From the NCBI GenBank assembly GCA_947652115.1, contig OX393570.1:8310389-8374388 (forward strand): a stretch of 64,000 nt of DNA, written 5' to 3'. A program made the position numbers and the translations under genes. Positions within the stretch are counted from its first letter, which is position 1. Each line of letters opens with the position of its first letter. The stretch is from Blastomussa wellsi. Taxonomy: Eukaryota; Cnidaria; Anthozoa; Scleractinia; Plerogyridae. Under the pieces are notes generated by a model, which saw only the letters and a list, made by a program, of their open reading frames with translations, was not told where the DNA came from and ran no database searches. Shown here one piece after another: positions 24,401-35,800 of the stretch.

Positions 24401-27400
24401 CAGAAAAAATAAGTCCGCATAACACGGACTTCATTTAAGCTGTTTAGAGACACCTCTATACACACAAACTACGAAAGATCAGATTCAAAGTGTCAGTGTA
24501 TTTTCACATGTAAAATACCACTTTTATATTTGCTTCAATATGTTTCTTTGTTTAATGAGCTCAACTGAAAAATCGGAACGCTTTTAAACTTAAATGGGAT
24601 CAAATGAAGAACATGTCACAAATACCATACCGCACAAAAACACAAAACATTTTAACGTTGAGTTTGAAATATGTGCTTTTACCCCGTTTCTTCAAGCGAA
24701 TCGTTAGGGCATTATCCGCTAATACACACCGTGTTAATTGCGGTCAACGTTGAAGACTTTTTAACTAAACACAGAAATTGATAACGTATGTTGCCTCGGC
24801 CCACGCTTAAACCCTGTTATGTCGAATTTCCACCGCAAAAATAAAAATAAAACTCGTTTATTTTCCACTTGGAAAAGAAATGTAATAAAAAAGAAAAAAT
24901 CCGTTCTCGGGTTAGCAAATAACACAACGTTAAGATGATCGGCAGTTCACTGATAATAAACTTCTCACGATATTGAGTTTTAATAAGTAATTTTCTCTAC
25001 CGGTGAGCATCGTGGAGGGCTATAATGAAATTCAATTTCCCCGATCTGCCCACCACTTTTCCTGAAATAAATTCGCACTGATAACAATGCTACAAGTGCA
25101 GATTCATACAAACTGCGAACGGTAAATTAGACTGAAAATATTGAGAGACTTAATTCTCTCACGTTTATATTCACAGTGCGCCATCGAAAGTCTCTTTTTA
25201 TGAAAGATTAATTGTCTGCGATATGGCAGCAGTCTTCAGCCATGTGTTAACGATATGCTAAACGGATCTGGATCGAGTTTCACCCAAATGTTAACTAATT
25301 TCCACTTAACCACACAAACCACAAGGACTCGTTAAAACCAAAAATATGATCTCTCCTGAAAATATCAGTTTCTACACTAAAATCCTGCTAATGTAATCAC
25401 ACTACGCGATACAATTTCAACCTCCTATCATAGAATGGAAATCACGGTTCGGCCAGAAACGAAACTTTTAGTGAAAAATGAAAAAAAAATGGTTTCGTAC
25501 AAATCTGTCAATGATCTCTGCGCGCAACTATGTATTCAAAGAGAATGTTTGATGAAAATCAAATTCGTTGCATGAAAATGAACTTACGGGCTGGACACGT
25601 TTCGCTTGTTGAGACCACGTGTTCTCTGCGGTCGCACAGTTGTTTCAGCGAAGACCTGTGTTGAGTTAACTTCTCATCACGGTGAATACGCTCGAAACTA
25701 AACTAGCGCGCGCTCCGCAAACGACTGACAACAACCACCATGGCCGAAACTTTAAACACTCGCTTTTACAGTTTCCGATAAATAATAACAAGCTACCAGT
25801 TAACGCGACTGGGAAAACGAAATCGCTTGATTTATTTCAAAGAAAGCACGATAAACAAGCCATTCAGAGATTAGGGCGCGTGAGAAAGGGTACAAAAAGT
25901 CTGGTCACTGTTCACAACACCTGGGTCGAAAACGCACAATGGAAAACCCGTTTTCAATTTGTCTCACACGTGCGCGCGGAATTTGCATGTCCGCGCGGTC
26001 TTAACGTGTTTTTATTTCGACGCTGGTGCACTTAAAGGATTTCAAATGGTCGGTAAACATAGGATATGGTTGCGTGCAAGTGTAAAATTTATGGTCTACA
26101 GAATGGAGCTCCACAAGATGATAAAAACATCCAACATGAAGAAGCCAGCAAATGGCGCCTGGAAGAGCACTTCCAGGTCAAAGTAAAATTTAATGCAAAA
26201 TATTCAATGTTGTTGTTTCTAAAAGCAGATTCGAATTTACAAATAAATTTGGGAGATAAATTTAATCTTGAAGACTGGTTTTACGATTTTGTATTATTAT
26301 TTTTTTTTAAAAGGAGAAATTTAAAGTGGGCGGAGTAAAAGTCAAGTGGAGAAATTCTCAGGCTGTCGGAAGAAACCGTTCATTCAAAGGCTCGCTGCCA
26401 TAGGAAATTAACAGCAAAACTAACACCGCTACCAATTAATTTCGCAGAAAACTAAACTAACTTAGGATACTTATAAACCGACTTTTAACTGAAAAGATAT
26501 TAGCGGTTCTAATTGAAATCTTAACACAATATTCCGAATTTCCCCGCGGATCGGTGAAATTATTAAACTAACTCAACAAACATCATTGGATCAGCGCGGT
26601 TAGGCTTTTTGATATGTTGAGGTTTTTTGTTTTTCATCCATGTTCATCTCGAACAAGGACTGTTCACTTTATTAGAGGGTTAATTACCCGAGGCGATGGC
26701 TGTTGATTAAACGAAAAAGAAAGAAAAAAATCAAGTCCCAAACTCTATTTGACTCTCAAATTTGAAGGAATCAAATTAACGCTAACTCCAAAATATTTCA
26801 CAAGCTTAGCTTCAACTCATTTATCTTTGGAGCGATTCAAAGTGACGGACACTTTGTAAGGAAGCTGTCCAAACAAAGTTTAAACCGAACATAGAAATCA
26901 ATTTAAATCGCGACCGAAAATAGAATTTCACTGCGTGAAATATCACCGGCCAAAACATTTCACTTCAGCTTCTAATTTAGCTTATTTCGAATCTGCACCG
27001 AACGCCACAAATAGGTGCTAATTTCTGAGGAAAGACAGAAGAAAATTATTGAATAAGCGGATTAATATCGAACATTTTTAGCCCCTTTGTTTTCATCCCT
27101 TGGGCAATATGAAGGTTTATGAATTATTTGATATTTCTACGTCGAAATAAACCGAACTTTGGCAAGCATGTTTAGAAAATAAAAACTATTGATTTACTCT
27201 TTCCTGGGCATGGCTTAATTCTTGAAATTAAATTTGAGTTTGATTCTTTCCGCGCACAGAAAAACAAAATTGAGGAAAGGGGTTAGAATTGGCACGAAAA
27301 TTAGGGAAAACTTGGATTAAACGCAATAAAAATAAAACACTTTTTTCTTTCGCTATAACATCTGTTCAAACAACCGGGATGAGCCGAATCACAGAAAATG

Positions 27401-29165
27401 AAACTCAAGCTTTAAATTAGAAATGGTTAGCTGCTGTCAGGCTTTCTTTAATTGGTTCTCAGATAGTTTCATTTCTTTTTTCATCGAACAGCCTTAAAAT
27501 CTGTGCCACATAATAGAAATCTTACTTCGGGCCATCCAAGGTTCGCATTTGGTGAGCTATTTGGGTTAACACATCAACGCCTCAAGTCCCTAAATCTGCG
27601 ATGCAAATAAGCCCCTAGGAAACAAGCCCCAAGTACATGAAGCGGCCGAAAAGACGTCCCCCAAAGCAGAAATTTACGGATAGATGTTGCGTGCGCGTTC
27701 GCTCGCAAGAAATAAGCACATCGAGGTGGGGTGCCCATAAAATCAATGGAGAACTAATGAAGGATTGAAATCCTCAATATATTTGACCCACACGACTTCC
27801 GGGGGGAGGGGAGGAAGAGTTACGGGAGAGAATTCACTATATCCCTGCGCCGATTCAATCGTTTGCCCTTTAAAGTTTTGCTTGCACCCCTGAAAAAAAC
27901 GTTCATCTCCAAGGAGAAAATATGCGTCCTCTTCGCGCTCAAAACGATTTTTACCACACAATGGGTTTTCCGTTCAAACCGGCTAACGTGATACGCGCCG
28001 TTTGTGTTGAATTCTTAACAGTGCAATTTGTTCGCTCGAAGCGCCGAAAATACGACGGGTTCTGCATCGCTAAGCATAAAGCCAATATTGTGGACCAGTT
28101 TGCTTGCGGTATTGCGAACAAAAATCCAAACATTTCAAGAGGAACTCTCGTTGCGAGAACACACTTCAACAAACTTGAAAATCTGAGAGCTTAGTTTTCA
28201 ACATCGAAGCATAATCGCTTTTAACACGCTCGCTCGCTACACTAGCATCGAAAAACAAACTCGCCCTACCGTAATGCCAATCCTCCAGGCTTTCCAGAGA
28301 AAGAATATCCAACATTCGAGAGGTGCAAAAAACTCGAAGACAAAAAACGCCCAAAACAAAAACGACTGAACGGCACTTTACCTCGACTGACACAAAAGCA
28401 ACTGCATTTCAAATAATCGAAAAGGGCTATTTTGTCGAGCAACACAAAATGATTATTATGTTGTTTGATAGCGAATGACGTCCTTTGATGCGAGGCATTG
28501 TATAGAGTGTTTACAGGCAGACAATAATACTTTAACCTGCTTTACAACGAGATGAATGGGTTGAACAGAAAGAGCACCACAAACATGCCTCCGGGAAACA
28601 AAAGCCCGCTACCTAATTGAAGCTTGCCAATATAGTGTTCCCTTTGTTATAAATAATATTCGGTTCTTTTGAAAGACAACTGAACAAAGGCCTGCGTGAA
28701 TGGGAAAAAAGCTACCTGAAATTGTTATTGCGTATTTGCTAATGGACTGGCATTGAAAAACCCTAAGATATTTCCCTCTTTCAGGGCCTTGTAAGCAATG
28801 TGTACAATTTGTACCAATTTTTCAAACGAAATTGTACAAATTTCCATATATTTTTAATCCTGCTTGTAAAGTGCATGGGTGTCTTTCTCTGACAAGAAAC
28901 TTCCGCGTTGGACTAATGTCGATTCGCCCAGCCATCTATTCGCGGAAACGTAGGAAAATTCAAATCCGAGAAAGCTTTCAAGTCATTTACGATTCACAAA
29001 GAAAGAAACCCATCAAATGCAGCTACATCTGTATTTGTTCAAGACTGACACAGGATCTCAACTTAATGGTTTTAAAGTACGCCATATCTGAAGTGGCACA
29101 AGATCAATGCACTAAAAACTGTACTTAGGGAAAAAAATTATTTAAGTGGAAACAATTCCAAGATT
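18461..29165. other. Gene-poor landscape upstream of SoxB1
   Basis: About 10.7 kb without a supportable gene. The longest frames (154 codons at 22426-22890 minus, 117 codons at 25682-26035 plus, 90 codons at 27922-28194 plus) have no recognisable domain. A strong minus-strand splice-donor-like CCCGTAAGTTC at about 25580 could mark a non-coding exon but has no partner. No tandem arrays or clear transposons were noticed. Confidence 0.4.
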
Positions 29166-29630
29166 CCATAAAACAACTTTTATTGACAAAAAAAGAAACT
29201 GCAAACTTGCAATACTAATTATTTGTCACGGAACAAATACTCAAGACTTTCTTGTGTAGTTTCACTTCACAGCTCACGATATTTTTTATTTCGATATTTT
29301 CCCACGAGAAACGCCAAGAAAAGGAAGTTGACAATTTCGCCATAAAAAATTGTATAATATCAACATCTCTCCTGTCTTTCGAAGTTTTCATTTTTCAAAT
29401 CCATAAACCAATTTTTATTGAACAAAAATGCAAACATCCAATACCAGTTATCTGTCACGAAATAAATACTTAAGACTTCCTTGTGTAGTTTCGCTTCACA
29501 GCTCACGAAAAGTTTTTATTTCGATATTTTCCAATGAGAAACGCAAAAAACAAGTTGACATTTAAGCCATAGAAATCTGTATAATATCAACATCTCTCTT
29601 GTTTTTCACAGTTTTCATTTTGCACCTAAC
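29166..29630. repeat. Two diverged ~235-bp direct repeats
   Basis: Unit 1 (29166-29400) and unit 2 (29401-about 29630) share the order CCATAAA, TTTTATTGA, TATTTGTCACG/TATCTGTCACG, CTTGTGTAGTTTC, TTTATTTCGATATTTTCC, GTATAATATCAACATCTCTC and GTTTTCATTTT. It is an old tandem duplication with many substitutions and no coding capacity. Confidence 0.75.
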
Positions 29631-30582
29631 GTTGTCGAATGTTTGGAATTCTTCCAAAAGCACTGATGCAAATTCAGCCACTATTAAAAGAAAAACAGTA
29701 ACAAATATTTCGTATCACGTATTTAACTTTCAAGAGCATTGCTAAAGCACTCAAACGATATTTGGCGTCACACATACTCGTAAGTGCATTGAAGTGCACC
29801 CTTTTAGGGTCGTCGATATTCCGTAACAAAAAATTCTTTAGAGTATAAAATTGTACTACTACGCAAATTCGGTCAGAAATAAAATTAGTGCTTTTAAGTT
29901 TGAATAGTCACCACACGCACCAATGAAAAAGAAAATGTTGCTCTGCACTTTAATGCCAAGACTAAAAGTTAGGTTTAATTTACACTGCTAAAAATTGTGC
30001 CCCAAAGCGCAGTTTTTCGTACTCACTTCAAAAAACGTTTCCTTGACAACGGAATAGCACATATCCACACTTGTATAAAGATTAAAGGAGCTATGTTATA
30101 ATATTTTGAGTCCTTTTTGCGAAGAACCCAATTACCCCTAAAACGTAGGAAACCTGAAACTAGTAGTTTACTAAGGAAGAAAAACACCAAAGAGGTGATA
30201 CTAAACCAAAAAGGAACAAGGATGATTAAGGATGGAGAAGATTGAGACGGATTACAAATGACGAATTTGAAAAATGTAGGATAAATTTTTCAAAAAGCAC
30301 AAACCGTGACGAAGTCCTTTAAAAACCACTCCATGGGAGGGAGGGGGGGAGCTTAAAATATAAACTCCTTTGAAATTCCTGTAGACTTTACTTAGTACAA
30401 TACTACAATTATCGGAATTGAAGAATTTAAACGAGAAACCAGATATACTATTACAATATTGGCTTTCGCTTGTCTTGTTCATTAGTAGCAAAACTCCGCC
30501 AAAACACGGGACACGTAGATTATCAACCGCAAACGACAACCATATTACTATGAACTATTTCAAATTCTATTCACTATTAGTA
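29631..30582. other. Intergenic sequence, no gene seen
   Basis: AT-rich sequence with only motif-less short frames, including a purine-rich GGGAGGGAGGGGGGGAG run at about 30335. Confidence 0.35.
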
Positions 30583-30903
30583 TATTCTCAGCTCCGACTA
30601 TTGCATTTCTAGCTTTTTGATTGGCTAAAAAACTCCGACTATGAGCCAATAGTCGGAGTTTTACGTCATATGGAAAAAAGTGCGCCAAGTTTTTAACTTC
30701 AGCCCTCTATAATGGCCGACACTGGCAGGTTTCAGAGCTGTCTCCCACAAAAAATCAAGAGATATGGTTTGAGAATTTACTAAAACAATTATTCCATTCG
30801 CCCTTGTTGGATATAAAGTGATTATAACCAACTCGCGCTACGCGCTCGTTGTTTATTTTATCACTTCATATCCAACGCGGGCTCATGGAATAATTGTTAT
30901 ATA
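30583..30903 (+). repeat. Foldback repeat, copy A
   Basis: A roughly 320-bp element with two internal hairpins: an inner one (AACTCCGACTATGAGCCAATAGTCGGAGTT) near 30631-30661, and a larger one (ACAATTATTCCATTCGCCC facing GGGCTCATGGAATAATTGT) near 30786-30899. An inverted homologous copy lies at 55018-55350 in a RasGAP intron. Confidence 0.8.
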
Positions 30904-32741
30904 TCCGAAAATCGGACAAACGATTCATTGTTTATGTTAATAATATTCCGTCCTTCACGGATCAGCTGCAAAAGACAACTATTAAAATGAAATATCACAG
31001 TGATACTGCATTTTATTGCACAATCCGTACGGTCCCCCGCGCGCGACCGAAGCACGTCCACTTCCAAGTCTTCCAAGGTACTTTTTTCAGTCACACGTCA
31101 GAGAAACTCGATATGAGTCGCGGATTCAAAGACATTTTAGTCACCTCTGCTACTAGGCCTAATAGAACTGGGAGAAAATTCTGAATAAACACTCCATTTT
31201 TTTTTAAGAAACTGCCATAACAAAAAGAATCAATAAGTTGACAGTTGAAACATGTTAAAACGTACGCCTACCACTATTTTGGCGTTTTCTTTGCAACGTC
31301 ATAGACTAAACAAAAGCAATAATAAATACTGAACTTTTCTAATTTTAACCATTTAAGTCTGGAAATGGAACCACGCTGTGATACTAACACTGTCATATGC
31401 TTATTTTCCAATATTTTTCAAAATCTAATGCATTTTTTTTGTTATTTTGCACTCTGGGAAGTGTAAATGTTATTCTGTATAGCCATTAAGATATTTCCAG
31501 GAAAACCTCAATAGGCAATAAATAACAGTATAAACGTTCTCAAAGTGCAATTATTGAAAACTATGCACACATTAAATTGTTCATCAGTCTGTTAACAACA
31601 GTTCAGAACATGACCATTTCCACAAGCGCAAATTAACAGAAGGAAGTTCTTCATTAACTAGTCATAACAGAAAGAAAAATACCACACGGTGTTTAATGTA
31701 TCGGTGGCAAAGTCCGGGATCTATTAAATGCGCAATAACTCATCATTAAAATCCTTGCCACACACGGGTATGGATAAATGATTTAAAAACAAACAACTGT
31801 TAGCATGCAAAATCAAAATATGGGAGAAGTTGAAACTTTGTGTGGAAATTTCAACGGAAACTTTCAATTCGAAGTCCTCTACAAAAAAAGATCAAACTGA
31901 GACCAAAATAACGCCTATGACATTATTTCGTAAAAACGCATGCCGATATTTGCGGTTGTTTTTCTTATTTACCGCACGAGCGTGCGTTAAATATTTCATA
32001 GTCTACGAGATAATGCAGTCTAAGCCATTTAAGCGTCTATTAGGCTAAAGCAACTTACATCAAGAAAAATATCAGCTTGTCTCTGGATAGTTCGCCACTT
32101 GCCCGGTTTGCTACAAAGAGCGGTTACTGACGCACGAGCGCGTCATTTAGTGAAATATTACAGACGGTTAGAATTTTTCTTGCCGCACGTGCGAAAAACA
32201 AGGCTATCACGCGAAATGACCGCACTCATTCAAATGAAGCAGCGGTCTTTATTTACGTACATTCCAAGGGGAAATAATCCAGAACCTTTTAAAGGCTCTC
32301 GGCAGTTCCAATGAAAAGAGGTATTGTCTAAACAGCACAAAAGAGTTTGACCTTTATCGTCTGACGAAACTTTGCAAAACACGGTATTATGTGGTTCGCC
32401 CTATTTCACAAAGCACTTCAATAAACAATCAATACAGACAGCTTGCACGCGAGCGAAGACAGCAAAAATAACAGAACAAAACGGGTGAGAACAATGACAT
32501 AAAGGGAAAATAGTTTAAACTTTTTAAAGCACGTAAAAGAATCTTGAGCTGTTGTCTGTTCAGAAAACAATAACGCAAATAGAATTGTTGAGATTCTTCT
32601 CAATTAAAGCGAAAGTGCTTTGAGAAGCACTTTGAGAAGCTTTCGTTGTCATAACGGCGTTCAAGGAACGCGAAAAATAATCTGAATATTTTGACGTTCT
32701 TTCGATATCCTAGCCTCTGGCAGATTTCGCCGTTTTGAATT
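30904..32741. other. Intergenic sequence downstream of the RasGAP gene
   Basis: No gene recognised. It should contain the RasGAP 3' untranslated region at its high-coordinate end, if the last exon is placed correctly. Confidence 0.35.
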
Positions 32742-32834
32742 TTATCTAGCAATTGAAATTGCCTTTCTGAGAACGATAACGTTTAAAGCGTTTTCTGCTA
32801 GAACTAAATGAAAACAATTTCTTGTTGATTGTCG
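32742..32834 (-). CDS. RasGAP terminal exon 23 (tentative)
   Basis: 93 nt from an ACTAG acceptor to a TAA stop, in the required phase 0. It encodes [19 protein letters not shown] then [11 protein letters not shown]. The LA-N-ALNV-VL pattern resembles the final NVNLLIFLLNKKF-type strand and helix of RGC domains. The acceptor has a weak pyrimidine tract, so the end is less certain than the other exons. Confidence 0.5.
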   Translation of the reverse strand, partial: RQSTRNCFHLVLAENALNVIVLRKAISIAR

Positions 32835-35800
32835 CTAGTCCAAAATCAAAGTCATAACAGTCGCAAATTACGCAATAACCAATCAGAAATCGGAACAAAA
32901 GTAATCGAATGAACTCAAGCGCTGGAAAACATGTAACCGGTGGCAAGCGCGGGAAAGCATGTGATAGCAATAAAGCGTGGGGAAAAACATGGACAGGACG
33001 GAAATGGAAACATGTGATGGAGACAAGCGCGGAAAAACATGCATTTGGAGGCAAGCGCGGGAAAACATGCCACAAAAAGAAGGCGCGGGAAAACATGTAA
33101 GCCGAAGAAAGCGCGGTCTGCCCAACCGTCGTTTCTAGAAATTCTTTGTGGAAGTACCCGAGGAATTTCAATCGTTTTCAATCCAAAACCACTTCACAAT
33201 TAAAACAATTAAAGGAACTAACCGGTTCCCTTCTCTGTTGAAGTTCCAATAATTCTTCCAAATTTAAGTGAACCTCGTAGTTAGCAGCAGTGTCATCTGA
33301 AACATTGAAACAAAACTTAAATAGTGATCCAGCATTGATCTAAAGAGAAAAGGCCAAGGAAAAACAGAACACATAGGAAAGAAGCTGTGAGAAACTAGGT
33401 GCGCGATCCATTGGACCAAAATTTCCGGAAATTCCGGTACAGAATCAAATGGAACGGTCATTTTCGAAACGTTCGTTTCGAAATTTTTCCGGAAAATTGG
33501 AAATTCCGAAAATTTTCTGTACCATTTGACATTTCCACTCAGTTTCGTTTCTCAAGCTGCCGGATAGAGCTCTCATCAAGACCCTGAAGTCAGAAATGAT
33601 GACGGCGAGAGGCTTTTACCCAACATAGCGTACGTTTCTTCGTCTCACGCGACTAAAAATTATTTCTTTGACATGTTTCGATGTCTGCGGCGATAACTTT
33701 TGCACGGGTATTCGTCCAATTTATGGGAGAGAAGTTCCTTCGTTTCTTTTGTCCATATTTCGAACGATTGAGCTCAAAATAATTATAAATAGAGGTACGT
33801 TTGCTTCTCCTTTTGAAGCAGGTCGCTGGTTTTACTCTGCGCCCTCGTTGTTCTGCAGGGTATTTTCTGTTAACTTGTAAAATCGTTGAGTAACAAACAA
33901 GAGTCGGACTACAAACCCGCCATTTTGGCGTGACCGGTTCGGTCAAGTGGAAAATATCGTTCCTTTCGGCACGTGGAAATTTCGGAAATTCAAACCGGAA
34001 TTTTTGGTCCAATGGATCGCGCCCTAGTTAACGAACATTTACCTGCGCTACGAAGGCACACTTGGTAGACACCAGGCTGCGACGAGGCGATCATAACTGT
34101 TAAATCTGATTTTCTGTTGAGCATAAAAAATCAAAAATAAATAAATGATTTGTCCTTACTGAGCACCTTACAGCTTTGAATTGACTGTTAAATGAAATGC
34201 CGTGTTTGTTTTGGTTTTAGACAGCTGAGCTTTGTCTAAACAAAGCACATACGCGGGACGCGGGAATTTTTAACCAATCAGAAGCAAAACCAAAAATCAA
34301 TCGCGGCCGCTTGCGTTTCAGTTTCCCGCGTTTCTCGCTTTGTTCTGATAGGCCAGGTTTTACAACACTCTTAAGAAAATCCCCTAATGTCGTAACTTCA
34401 GTTCGCAGATTCTCAAGTTAGCACCCGTCTAAAAGTGTCCAATCAAATAACAGGAGAGTGCTTTCAAAGATTCGGTCCTGTTTCCTAGCAACGTTAGTGG
34501 CCAACACAAAGGCCAACACAAAAGTCGCAGGCTCAGCTGGTTTTGGATCTTCTCCAGACATCGCTCGGGGAGTGTCAACTCTAAGAAGGCCTTGTTCCAG
34601 GGAAAAATGAAATTCTTACTGTAATCTGAAGATTTTGTTTTGAATCGGGAGACTAGGGAATTTTTCATGAAAACGTGAGGTAATGTAGTTAAAATTACGG
34701 TAAGTTTGAGATTTTTCCGAGAATGTCTCCAACAAATCGGGGCATTCCAACTTTCGGAAGGACGTTGAATTACACGTAAACGAACGTTAAAACAGAGTTT
34801 GTTGGAGTTCTCATTTCCGTGAATATCAAACTGTTTCAGATTACCTTTTCTCGGAAAATCTTTGCCCTTCTAAGACCACTCCTTCTCTTTCGAGTTGATT
34901 GTAACTGAAGCGTACAGGCGAGGAGTTTCTTTCCGGGTCAGAAACACAGTTTGCATCTCTCTGAAAAATGCAAAATAACAGATCGAAACTATCCCAAAAT
35001 TGGACGTTTAAGTTTTGTATATAATGCTGAATAAGAAAGTTCTAACTATAATTTTCTGTGGATGAAACCCTTGTGTGCGACCATTCAAATAAAAACTATT
35101 GAACAGCACGTAGATTATGTCCTGTTTATTATGCTGTACAAAGTGCTTCTAACTTTTAAGTCTGTGGATGAAACCCTAGTGTGCGACCATTCAAATAAAA
35201 GCTATTGAACACCACGTAGATTATGTCCTGTTTATTATGCTGTACAAAGTGCTTCTAACTTTTAAGTCTGTGGATGAAACCCTAGTGTGCGACCATTCAA
35301 ATAAAAGCTATTGAACACCACGTAGATTATGTCCTGTTTATTATGCTGTACAAAGTGCTTCTAACTTTTAAGTCTGTGGATGAAACCCTAGTGTGCGACC
35401 ATTCAAACAAAAGCTATTGAACAGGACTTTGACTCTGTACTGTTTACTGTGCTGTACAAAGGGCTCATCCTCGGTGTAAAAACCTGTGAAACTCACCAGT
35501 GACGTAAAACAAAGAACGAACAAGACAACAAAGAACTCAAAACAATATAGAACAGAAAAACAATAGCTCAAAAACAAAGAAAAACGTCAAAGGTTTTTAC
35601 ACCGAGGTAAACCCGTACAGTGTTTCTAACTTTTAACTCTGTGGATGAAACTTCACATAATGTTCTGTGGATGAAACCCTAGTGTGTGACCATTCAAATG
35701 AAAGCTACTGAATAGTACTTTGTACTGTTTGCCCGTTCTGTTTACTATGCAGACTATGCTGCACAAAATGATTCTAACTTTTAAGTCTGTGGATGAATCT

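Noticed and set aside
25682..26035. 117-codon plus-strand frame
   Set aside because: No recognisable motif and no supporting promoter or splice signals.
32746..33171. 141-codon minus-strand frame rich in Phe, Ala and Pro
   Set aside because: It is the translation of the 29-bp minisatellite and is open only because of the repeat.
33653..34012. 119-codon minus-strand frame
   Set aside because: It lies entirely within the MITE at 33398-34024 and has no transposase motif.
34429..34668. Minus-strand frame after exon 20 beginning [10 protein letters not shown], with a usable acceptor in phase
   Set aside because: It first looked like the next RGC exon, but it has no donor and departs from the domain after a few residues. 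Exon 21 at 34043-34113 fits phase, splice sites and RGC sequence.
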